DNA from: an uncultured Clostridia bacterium
GTDB taxonomy: Bacteria; Bacillota; Clostridia; Oscillospirales; CAG-272
Assembly (NCBI GenBank): GCA_946404295.1
Contig: CAMJDE010000148.1
Span: 1 to 5,235 of the forward strand
Reading direction: 5' to 3'
DNA length: 5,235 nucleotides
The notes below the pieces were generated by a model. The model was not told where the DNA came from and did no database searches. It saw nothing but the letters and a program-made list of their open reading frames with translations. The translations under genes and the position numbers were made by a program. Below, in pieces: positions 1-5,043 of the stretch. Numbering within the stretch: position 1 is the first letter of the stretch; each line of letters begins with the position of its first letter.

Positions 1-12
1 TTTTGTCGGCGA

Positions 13-31
13 CGTCAAGAGTTCTTTGACG
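13..31. repeat. Short inverted repeat (CGTCAA / TTGACG) in the leader of the leftward transcript
   Basis: Bases 13-18 (CGTCAA) are perfectly complementary to 26-31 (TTGACG) around a 7-base loop. The repeat lies about 26-44 bases downstream of the predicted start of the leftward transcript. It could therefore be a leader hairpin or an operator for a gene or RNA beyond the left edge. No T-run follows in either direction, so it is not a simple terminator. It does not resemble the CIRCE element. Its function is unknown. Confidence 0.4.
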
Positions 32-63
32 CCCGCTCAAAAGACGAATATTCAACCGAATAT

Positions 64-92
64 ATTATACCATCGAAATCGCTCTTTGTCAA
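64..92 (-). promoter_or_regulatory. Consensus sigma-A promoter reading leftward off the window
   Basis: Read on the minus strand, bases 92-87 are TTGACA and 69-64 are TATAAT. Both boxes match consensus exactly and are separated by a 17-base spacer. The start point should fall near base 57. No Shine-Dalgarno or start codon is visible in the remaining 57 bases, so the product (a gene or an RNA with a leader) starts outside the window. A 5-base inverted repeat (TTGTC 86-90, GACAA 101-105) overlaps the -35 box and could be a weak operator. Confidence 0.8.
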
Positions 93-160
93 TCGCTCGG
101 GACAATTTGTTGAAAAACGCCCTCCGAGAACGCTTTTTTACAAAAAGTTTCCTTTCCCTA

Positions 161-189
161 TTGCAAAAGAGAACGGCGCGTGCTACAAT
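161..189 (+). promoter_or_regulatory. Sigma-A promoter of the folT-folC riboswitch transcript
   Basis: TTGCAA (161-166) is the -35 box and TACAAT (184-189) the -10 box, with a 17-base spacer. A TGC directly before the -10 box (181-183) gives an extended -10. Transcription should start near base 196, about 8 bases before the riboswitch aptamer, so the RNA element is carried complete. The promoter is back to back with the leftward promoter at 64-92, and the two -35 boxes are about 70 bases apart. Confidence 0.8.
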
Positions 190-203
190 AGACAAAAACG
201 CAG

Positions 204-305
204 ACAGAGTAGGTCGGTTCGTGTCGAGTGCCGCCGGGACGGGGAGTTGCCGGGCGGACGAAGAACGGTGAAAGCCGTCACAGTGAACCGCCCGCATCCC
301 GCTGT
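204..305 (+). promoter_or_regulatory. Tetrahydrofolate (THF) riboswitch aptamer
   Basis: This RNA leader carries the conserved blocks of the clostridial THF riboswitch in order: GAGTAGG near 207-213, a CGTGT..GAGTG stretch (220-230, usually CGUUAAGUG), GGGACG in the L3 loop (236-241), ACGAA (258-262) and CCGCATCC (292-299). The fold closes. P1 is ACAG 204-207 with CTGT 302-305. P2 is 215-220 with 285-290. P3 is CCGCC 231-235 with GGCGG 253-257. P4 is 265-269 with 274-278, capped by a GAAA tetraloop. The hallmark long-range pseudoknot is GGGA 236-239 with TCCC 297-300. Known members bind reduced folates and usually repress translation of folate transporter genes. Here the downstream gene is a folate transporter S component, which agrees independently. 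One extra C between CATCC and GCTG departs from the form I remember. Confidence 0.9.
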
Positions 306-360
306 TCGGCGCCCGGGTATATTCCTCCGCGCAGAACGACACGATTTTGCACAAGGAGGA
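304..360 (+). promoter_or_regulatory. Riboswitch expression platform: anti-SD, competing stem and ribosome binding site
   Basis: The ribosome binding site AAGGAGGA (353-360) ends 8 bases before the ATG at 369. TCCTCC (323-328) is perfectly complementary to its core GGAGGA (355-360), so a 6-bp helix can hide the site. A competing stem is also visible: GTTC 304-307 with GAAC 334-337, continuing past one G-A mismatch into GCGC 309-312 with GCGC 329-332. It encloses the anti-SD, part of which can pair with GGG 315-317. This stem shares bases 304-305 with riboswitch P1, so the two should exclude each other. The inferred logic is that folate stabilises P1, weakens the competing stem, frees the anti-SD and turns translation off. 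Pairings are seen in the sequence; the switching model is inference. No T-run follows, so control looks translational rather than by termination. Confidence 0.65.
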
Positions 361-368
361 CTTTTTTT

Positions 369-2174
369 ATGCAAAAACAGCGTTTTTCGATCGAACTGAC
401 CCCGCTTGAGAAGATCACGCTGACCGCCGCGATGACGGCGCTCTCGATCGTGCTCTGCCGCTTCCTCGGCTACAGTCCCGCGAACACGATGTTCCGGGTC
501 GAACTCGGCTTTTTGCCGATCGCCCTGATCGGGCTTCTCGCGGGGCCCGTCTACTCGTTTTTCGGCTACGGGCTCGCCGACCTGATCGGGTCGCTGATCA
601 CGACCGGTATGAACCCCCTGATCCTGTGCTGCAAGGCGCTGTCGGGGCTTGTCCTCGGGCTCTTCCTCTACCGTCGCCGCCCGTCGCTGCCGCTCGTTCT
701 GATCACGCTTTTCGTCCTCGGCGCGGGGGTCGACGTCTTTCTGATGTCGGCGGTCTTCAAAGTGATGGGCTACGCCCCCTCCTACGCCGCCGCTCTCTAC
801 ACGCGGACGATCAACGCCCTCGTCAACTACCCGATCCGGGTGATCGCCCTGTACCTCGTCTGCCGCTTCGGTCTTCCCGCCTTTGAAAACGCGATCAAGC
901 GCTCGCGGCGCCAAAAGAGCGGCGACGGGACTTTCAAATCCTACGCCAACAGTTTCCAGACCGTATCGCGGCTCGGGCTGGAGCGCGAAGCCGACCTGCT
1001 CGCGCGGCTCGGAAACCCCGAAAAGGACCTCTGCTGCCTGCACATCGCGGGAACCAACGGCAAGGGTTCGGTCGCCGCGTACCTGTCGGCGATCCTGCGC
1101 GAAGCCGGCTTTTCGGTCGGACTTTTTACCTCGCCGAACCTCGTGCGGGTGAACGAGCGGATCGCCCTGAACGGAGAGCCGATCGACGACGCCGACCTCG
1201 ACCGCCTGCTTGAGAGAGTCGAGGGGGCGGCGAAGGAGAGCGAATCCGCCCGGGGCGAAGCGCCGACGCAGTTTGAGATCTGGACGGCGATCGCCTTCCT
1301 CTACTTTGCCGAAAAGAAGGTCGATTACGTCGTGCTCGAAACCGGGCTCGGGGGCGAGTTCGACGCGACCAACGTGATCGGAAAAAACGTCGCCGCGATC
1401 TTGACCAAGATCGACCTCGACCATACCGAATACCTCGGCGACACGATCGGAAAGATCGCCGAAACCAAGAGCAAGATCGTCAAAGCCGACTGTGCGACGG
1501 GGTGCGTTTTCTCGTCCCCGCAGACCCCCGAAGCCGAGCGCGTGATCCGCGACCGGGCGGCGGAAGTCGGCGTGACGCCCGTCTTTGCCGAGCCGCCCGC
1601 GCCGGAGGGGTTTGAGGGCGTGTGCGAACGCTTCTCCTACCGGGGGATCGACCTCTCTCCCTCGCTCGGCGGCACGCATCAGATCGAGAACGCCTGCCTT
1701 GCCTGCGACGTCGCCTTGAAACTCGGGATCGATCCCGCCAAGATCGCGGCGGGGATCGCCTCCGCCCGGCACCCGGGACGGTTTGAATTGCTCTCGCGCG
1801 ACCCCGCGATCCTCTACGACGGCGGGCACAACCCGAACGGCATCACCGCCCTGAACCGCTCGCTCGACCGCTACTTCCCGGGGCGGGAAATGACCGTGAT
1901 CTTCGCCTGTATGAAGGATAAGGAGATCGCCCCCTCGCTCAAACTGCTCGCCGAACCGGGACGCGATTTCATCTTTACGACGGTGCAAAACAACCCCCGC
2001 GCCCTGCCCGCCGACGCCCTCCGCGAGAAGGCGGCGGAACTCGGGATCGCGGGCGAGAGCTGCCCCACGCTCGCCGAGGCGATCGAGCGGGCGAAAGCGG
2101 GCGGAAAGATGATCTTGATCTGCGGTTCGCTCTACCTCTACGCCGATCTGCCAAACGGGCTCCGCTCGGTCTGA
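369..2174 (+). CDS. Fusion of folate ECF transporter S component (FolT-like) and folylpolyglutamate synthase (FolC)
   Basis: This is a 601-residue membrane-tethered enzyme. Residues about 1-170 form a hydrophobic S-component domain with roughly six membrane segments. Its features fit FolT-like folate binders of ECF transporters: GFLPIALIGLLAGP (47-60), the D71 region, and TRTINALVNYPIRV (145-158). After a basic linker (about 169-190) a complete Mur-ligase-type FolC domain runs from YANSF (192) to the end. It holds the P-loop GTNGKGS (228-234), FTSPN (253-257), ETGLGG (324-329), DATN (332-335), DH (351-352), the candidate carbamylated lysine K367, GRFE (470-473), DGGHNPNG (484-491), NPRAL (542-546) and GSLYL (586-590). 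FolC adds glutamate to folates using ATP, which retains them in the cell. The ATG at 369 is chosen because AAGGAGGA lies 8 bases upstream; a longer reading from 228 would run through the riboswitch. No start codon or RBS is evident at the junction, so the two domains are made as one chain. EcfA/A'/T must lie elsewhere. Folate is the best substrate call because of the riboswitch and FolC. DHFS activity cannot be judged. Confidence 0.92.
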   Translation: MQKQRFSIELTPLEKITLTAAMTALSIVLCRFLGYSPANTMFRVELGFLPIALIGLLAGPVYSFFGYGLADLIGSLITTGMNPLILCCKALSGLVLGLFLYRRRPSLPLVLITLFVLGAGVDVFLMSAVFKVMGYAPSYAAALYTRTINALVNYPIRVIALYLVCRFGLPAFENAIKRSRRQKSGDGTFKSYANSFQTVSRLGLEREADLLARLGNPEKDLCCLHIAGTNGKGSVAAYLSAILREAGFSVGLFTSPNLVRVNERIALNGEPIDDADLDRLLERVEGAAKESESARGEAPTQFEIWTAIAFLYFAEKKVDYVVLETGLGGEFDATNVIGKNVAAILTKIDLDHTEYLGDTIGKIAETKSKIVKADCATGCVFSSPQTPEAERVIRDRAAEVGVTPVFAEPPAPEGFEGVCERFSYRGIDLSPSLGGTHQIENACLACDVALKLGIDPAKIAAGIASARHPGRFELLSRDPAILYDGGHNPNGITALNRSLDRYFPGREMTVIFACMKDKEIAPSLKLLAEPGRDFIFTTVQNNPRALPADALREKAAELGIAGESCPTLAEAIERAKAGGKMILICGSLYLYADLPNGLRSV

Positions 2175-2189
2175 CGCCCCCGGAACGCC

Positions 2190-2245
2190 CGCCTAAAACA
2201 GGCGCAAGTCCCCGCTCCCCGCTCGGGGGGGCGGTTTTGATTTTT
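2190..2245 (+). terminator. Rho-independent terminator after the folT-folC fusion
   Basis: The main hairpin is CCGC-T-CCCC (2212-2220), loop GCTC, then a G-run and GCGG (2225-2234), followed by TTTTGATTTTT (2235-2245). A smaller hairpin, CGCCT 2190-2194 with AGGCG 2200-2204 around AAAAC, precedes it. The T-tract lies on the plus-strand side only, so it serves the upstream gene, whose stop is at 2174. The 5' arm sits in a tandem 7-base repeat (TCCCCGC twice, 2209-2222), which allows register shifts in pairing. Confidence 0.8.
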
Positions 2246-2282
2246 CCCGGTTTTTCTTTCCTTTTGCGGCATAATTTGTTCC

Positions 2283-2312
2283 TTGCGTCGGGGTACGCCG
2301 ACGGGCTATAAT
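2283..2312 (+). promoter_or_regulatory. Promoter of the cell wall hydrolase gene, with a palindrome in the spacer
   Basis: TATAAT (2307-2312) is a perfect -10 box. TTGCGT (2283-2288) is a plausible, weaker -35 box with an 18-base spacer. An inverted repeat, CGTCGG 2286-2291 with CCGACG 2298-2303 around a 6-base centre, overlaps the end of the -35 box and fills most of the spacer. That is where a repressor or MerR-like activator would bind. The expected start is near 2319, leaving a leader of about 60 bases. The operator role is inferred from position only. Confidence 0.65.
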
Positions 2313-2377
2313 GGAAGTGCCGGAAAGAAGAAACGAAACGGGAAAGACCGGCGTCCCCCGGGAAAGGATTACATAGT

Positions 2378-3259
2378 ATGACCTCTCGCCCACTTCGCGT
2401 CTGTTCTCTTCTGCTCTCGCTGCTCCTCTGTCTTGCGTTCCCCGCCCTGCCCGCCCTTGCCGCGGGGGACAAAACGCTCCCTGCCTACGCCGTCCCGGCA
2501 AACAGCCTCTCCTCTCATAAACCGCTCACGGTGCGTCTCGGGCGCGCGCGGCTCGCCATGGTCGGGCGGTTGATCGACGGGACGCCGTATCTCCCGGTCG
2601 CAGAGCTCTGCGACCTCTACGCCGACTGCCGGATCAGGAATACCGCCGACGGCTGGACGCTCGAGGCGCCCGGGCTCTCGGTCTCGGCGTGGAGCGGCGC
2701 GACCTACCTGACGGTGAACGGGCGGGTCTTTTACGACCCGCATCCCGTCGCGATTCTCTCGGACGGCGACCTCTACGTCCCGATCGAGACGGCAAAGCGG
2801 CTTTCGGGCTTGACGCTCGCCTTTGTTCCCGCGACGGCGACCGTCACGCTGTCGGGCGGCTTTACGCCCCCGCGTTCGGGCGACGCCGTCTACGACCCCG
2901 ACGCCCTCTATTGGCTCTCGCGCATCATTTCGGCGGAGAGCCGGGGCGAACCGCTCGCCGGGCAGATCGCCGTCGGGAACGTCATCCTGAACCGCGTGCG
3001 CTCGACCGCGTTCCCGAACACGATCTGGGGCGTGATCTTCGACCGCAAGGACGGCGTGCAGTTCACCCCGGTCGCAAACGGAACGGTCTACGCTTCCCCC
3101 TACTGGATCTCGACCGTCGCCGCGAAGATCTGCCTCGAAGGGTACTCGGTCTCAACGTCGGCGCTGTTTTTCTACGAACCGTCAAAGGCGACCTCGTCCT
3201 GGATCGAGAACAACCGACCGTACTTATTTACCATAGGGCATCACCGCTTCTTCTCGTAG
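2378..3259 (+). CDS. Secreted SleB/CwlJ-type cell wall hydrolase with a copper amine oxidase-like N-terminal domain
   Basis: This 293-residue exported protein probably cleaves peptidoglycan. Residues 1-28 are a signal peptide: arginines at 4 and 7, a leucine-rich core, and a likely signal peptidase I site after ALA (26-28). Residues about 45-160 resemble the copper amine oxidase N-terminal-like domain, a small beta-rich wall-associated module in Clostridia despite its name (GTPYLPVAEL 68-77 and GDLYVPIETAKRL 130-142 are its two similar halves). Residues about 177-293 are the Hydrolase_2 (SleB) domain: SRIISAESRGEP (181-192) with the expected catalytic Glu187, GQIAVGNVILNRV (195-207), FPNTIWGVIF (212-221), GVQFTPV (226-232) and the C-terminal NRPY..TIG.HRF signature. 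SleB relatives act as lytic transglycosylases in spore cortex breakdown, but this domain also occurs in vegetative wall enzymes, so a germination role is not shown. The start has AAAGGA (2363-2368) 9 bases upstream. The gene has its own promoter and is probably monocistronic. Confidence 0.9.
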   Translation: MTSRPLRVCSLLLSLLLCLAFPALPALAAGDKTLPAYAVPANSLSSHKPLTVRLGRARLAMVGRLIDGTPYLPVAELCDLYADCRIRNTADGWTLEAPGLSVSAWSGATYLTVNGRVFYDPHPVAILSDGDLYVPIETAKRLSGLTLAFVPATATVTLSGGFTPPRSGDAVYDPDALYWLSRIISAESRGEPLAGQIAVGNVILNRVRSTAFPNTIWGVIFDRKDGVQFTPVANGTVYASPYWISTVAAKICLEGYSVSTSALFFYEPSKATSSWIENNRPYLFTIGHHRFFS

Positions 3260-3302
3260 GTCTGTCGGATTCGGCGCAGACCGAAAAAGCGGACGCTTTT
3301 CC
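3259..3302 (+). terminator. Possible weak terminator after the cell wall hydrolase gene
   Basis: Two hairpins fill the short gap after the stop codon. GGTCTG (3259-3264) pairs with CAGACC (3277-3282) across a 12-base loop. AAAAGC (3285-3290) pairs with GCTTTT (3295-3300) across a GGAC tetraloop. The second arm doubles as a short T-run. It lies immediately before the next promoter, which suits a terminator, but the T-tract is only four bases, so read-through into the esterase gene is plausible. Confidence 0.45.
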
Positions 3303-3331
3303 TTGACAAAGCCGCCGTCTTGTGCTACACT
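3303..3331 (+). promoter_or_regulatory. Sigma-A promoter of the SGNH hydrolase gene
   Basis: TTGACA (3303-3308) matches the -35 consensus exactly. TACACT (3326-3331) is the -10 box after a 17-base spacer, with TGC (3323-3325) giving an extended -10. Transcription should begin near 3338. This settles the gene start: a TTG at 3320 in the same frame lies inside this promoter and cannot start translation of this transcript. Confidence 0.8.
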
Positions 3332-3351
3332 TTATCCGAGAATTTCCCCCG

Positions 3352-3357
3352 AAAGGA
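3352..3357 (+). promoter_or_regulatory. Ribosome binding site fixing the SGNH hydrolase start
   Basis: AAAGGA lies 7 bases before the ATG at 3365 and is the only good Shine-Dalgarno match in the leader. It supports the 359-residue product rather than a 15-residue longer form. Confidence 0.75.
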
Positions 3358-3364
3358 TCCGGAT

Positions 3365-4444
3365 ATGAACATCACCGAAATCGACGCCAATTTCAAGGTA
3401 CCCGACAACGTAAAGCGCGACGACCTCGTCTGGCACGACGTGCGGACGGCGCCCGTTTCGATCTACGGGCTGTGCGACCCGCGAAACGCCGAGACCCCCT
3501 TCCACCGTTTTCCGTTTGAGGTGGGCGAACGCGTCGGCGGGAAGGTGAAGGAACTCAACCTGCGCCCCGCGGGAGGACGGATCCGCTTCACGACGAACTC
3601 GCCCTACGTCGCCCTGCTCTGCGAGACGGTCCATCCGATCGACGTGATGCCCCATATGACGCTTGCCGGTTCCGACGGCTTCGACCTTTACAAGAACCCG
3701 GACGACGGCGAACCGTTTTTGATCAAGCCCTTTATGCCGTCCTCGGATCGCCTCGGGACGACCGATTTTTCGGGCATCATAGAACTGGTGTCCGAAAAGG
3801 AACGGCACTTTACGCTCAACTTCCCGCCTTACGGGACGGTAAAGAACCTTTGGATCGGATTGAAAGAAGGTTCCTCGCTCTCGGACGGGATCCCCTACCG
3901 GAACGAGCTGCCCGCCGTTTTTTACGGCAGCAGCATCACCGAGGGCGCCTGCGCCTCTCGCCCCGGACTGACCTATCAGGCGATCCTCTCCAAGTACCTG
4001 AACCTCGATTTCGTCAACCTCGGTTTTGCGGGCGCGGCGAAGGGCGAACCCGAACTCGTCGCGTATATGGCGGGGCTGAAAATGTCGTGTTTCGTCTCTG
4101 ACTACGACCACAACGCCCCCTCGCTCGAACACCTGCAAGCCACCCTTCCGCCCCTGTATCGCGCCGTTCGGGACAAAAACCCCACCCTTCCCTTCGTGTT
4201 TATGTCCGCCCCCGGCACGAACGGCTGGCACCGGAAGATCCGCCGCGACTATATCGAGAGCGTCTGGCGGCAGGCGGTCTCGGAGGGCGACAAAAACGTT
4301 TACTTCGTCGACGGCTACACGATCTTCGCGGGCGACCTCGAGGACGAATGTACCGTCGAATGGTGCCACCCGAACGACCTCGGTATGCGCAAAATGGCGC
4401 AGGCGCTGACCCCGATCTTCAAAAAGATCTACGGGATCGGATGA
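3365..4444 (+). CDS. SGNH/GDSL hydrolase with a GxDLY N-terminal domain
   Basis: This 359-residue protein is a predicted serine esterase or deacylase. It has no signal peptide, so it is probably cytoplasmic. The N-terminal half (about 30-175) is the beta-rich domain that precedes this esterase type, with its name motif GFDLY at 105-109. The C-terminal half (about 183-355) is the SGNH fold. Block I is YGSSITEG (187-194), with Ser190 the expected nucleophile. Block II is NLGFAG (218-223), with an oxyanion glycine. Block III is DYDHN (246-250), with Asn250. Block V is EWCHPNDLG (332-340), with His335. The usual acidic partner three residues before the histidine is Glu332 instead of Asp. Relatives act on O-acyl groups of carbohydrates or small esters, but the substrate here cannot be read from sequence. 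No carbohydrate genes sit beside it, so context does not help. It has its own promoter and a strong terminator and is probably transcribed alone. Confidence 0.85.
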   Translation: MNITEIDANFKVPDNVKRDDLVWHDVRTAPVSIYGLCDPRNAETPFHRFPFEVGERVGGKVKELNLRPAGGRIRFTTNSPYVALLCETVHPIDVMPHMTLAGSDGFDLYKNPDDGEPFLIKPFMPSSDRLGTTDFSGIIELVSEKERHFTLNFPPYGTVKNLWIGLKEGSSLSDGIPYRNELPAVFYGSSITEGACASRPGLTYQAILSKYLNLDFVNLGFAGAAKGEPELVAYMAGLKMSCFVSDYDHNAPSLEHLQATLPPLYRAVRDKNPTLPFVFMSAPGTNGWHRKIRRDYIESVWRQAVSEGDKNVYFVDGYTIFAGDLEDECTVEWCHPNDLGMRKMAQALTPIFKKIYGIG

Positions 4445-4493
4445 CCCCGCCCGCGCGCCGGAATCGGTTTGGGGACGATCCGCAAAGAAAAAA

Positions 4494-4531
4494 AGAAACG
4501 AACGCCCGCACGGGCGTTCGTTTCTCGTTTT
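4494..4531. terminator. Long bidirectional terminator between convergent genes
   Basis: Bases 4495-4507 pair perfectly with 4512-4524 in a 13-bp stem with a GCAC loop; A4494-T4525 can extend it. On the plus strand the stem is followed by TCGTTTT, after the SGNH hydrolase stop at 4444. On the minus strand it is followed by a long T-rich tract (complement of the A-rich run at 4485-4494), after the DUF1854 stop at 4555. The T-tract is much better in the leftward direction, so it should stop the leftward operon most efficiently and the rightward gene less so. Confidence 0.9.
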
Positions 4532-4554
4532 ACCGGATTTGCCGCAGACGGCGG

Positions 4555-5040
4555 TCACAGGAACGAAAACAGCAGCCGTTTGCTGTGCGCGTCCAGCGCT
4601 GTCCAGTCGGGGATCTCGTAACGGTTGTCGTCTGTGTCCCGCAGCAAAAAGCGCCGTCCGTAATTCTTGATGTTGTACAGACGGTTGGTGATGCGGAAAG
4701 TGACGGGCCCGCGATCGGTTTCGACGTGGAAGGTCCACACGCCGCCGGCGAATTCGTATTTGTTGACGCGGGTGACGACGGGGACAAAATAAGACTCTGC
4801 AAAGCAGGCGCGCAGCGCCTCGGCGGAGGCGTCATCCAACTCCTCCGGATCACGCACGAAAGCGACCTCGTGTTCATCCTCATCCACCAGCGTGAAGAAA
4901 CGGTCCGCGTCGAAAGCGGGAAAAAGGCGACGCGGTTCCAGCCCCGTCAAGCGCGTGCCGTCTTTCAGCGTTACGGCGACCCGGTAAACGTCGGTGCGTT
5001 CAATGCTCCCCGTGTAGCGGTCGATATAGACGCGGGACAT
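4555..5040 (-). CDS. DUF1854 family protein, partner of the adjacent ABC transporter
   Basis: This 161-residue soluble protein has no signal peptide or membrane segment. The C-terminal two thirds match DUF1854: PVVTRV (87-92), a W-x-V-ETDRGP core (ETDRGP at 107-112), FLLRDTDDNRYEIPD (131-145) and a closing ALDAHSKRLL (148-157). A strongly acidic stretch lies at 53-70. The family has no established biochemical role. In some proteobacteria members sit with cyanophycin-metabolism genes and an ABC exporter-like protein, and several lineages keep a DUF1854 gene next to an ABC transporter, as here. The ATG at 5040 lies 3 bases after the transporter stop, with GGGAGG 8 bases upstream inside the transporter's last codons, so the two genes are probably translationally coupled. 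It is last in its operon, followed by a terminator about 30 bases on. Inference: a regulatory or accessory subunit of the transporter. Confidence 0.85.
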   Translation of the reverse strand: MSRVYIDRYTGSIERTDVYRVAVTLKDGTRLTGLEPRRLFPAFDADRFFTLVDEDEHEVAFVRDPEELDDASAEALRACFAESYFVPVVTRVNKYEFAGGVWTFHVETDRGPVTFRITNRLYNIKNYGRRFLLRDTDDNRYEIPDWTALDAHSKRLLFSFL

Positions 5041-5043
5041 CCT

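Noticed and set aside
26..54. A possible rightward promoter, TTGACG (26-31) and TATTCA (49-54)
   Set aside because: The spacing is 17 bases but the -10 box is poor and the -35 box is one arm of an inverted repeat. A better rightward promoter lies at 161-189.
228..368. An in-frame upstream extension of the FolT-FolC protein
   Set aside because: It would translate the THF riboswitch and its platform. A strong ribosome binding site sits directly before the ATG at 369, where a normal S-component N-terminus begins.
183..1988. A 601-codon open frame on the minus strand opposite the folT-folC gene
   Set aside because: It is an antisense shadow caused by the high GC content and codon bias of the real gene. 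Its translation is rich in Arg, Asp and Gly with no recognisable domain, and it runs through the riboswitch and promoter.
2420..2433. A lipoprotein signal (lipobox) at Cys18 of the cell wall hydrolase
   Set aside because: The residues before Cys18 are Leu-Leu-Leu, which lacks the small residue needed at -1. The downstream ALA site fits ordinary signal peptidase I.
3320..3364. A TTG start 15 codons upstream for the SGNH hydrolase
   Set aside because: The codon lies just before the -10 box at 3326-3331, upstream of the expected transcription start, and has no ribosome binding site.
3332..4738. A 468-codon minus-strand open frame opposite the SGNH hydrolase
   Set aside because: It is a shadow frame with no recognisable domain. 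It crosses the strong bidirectional terminator and overlaps the real DUF1854 gene.
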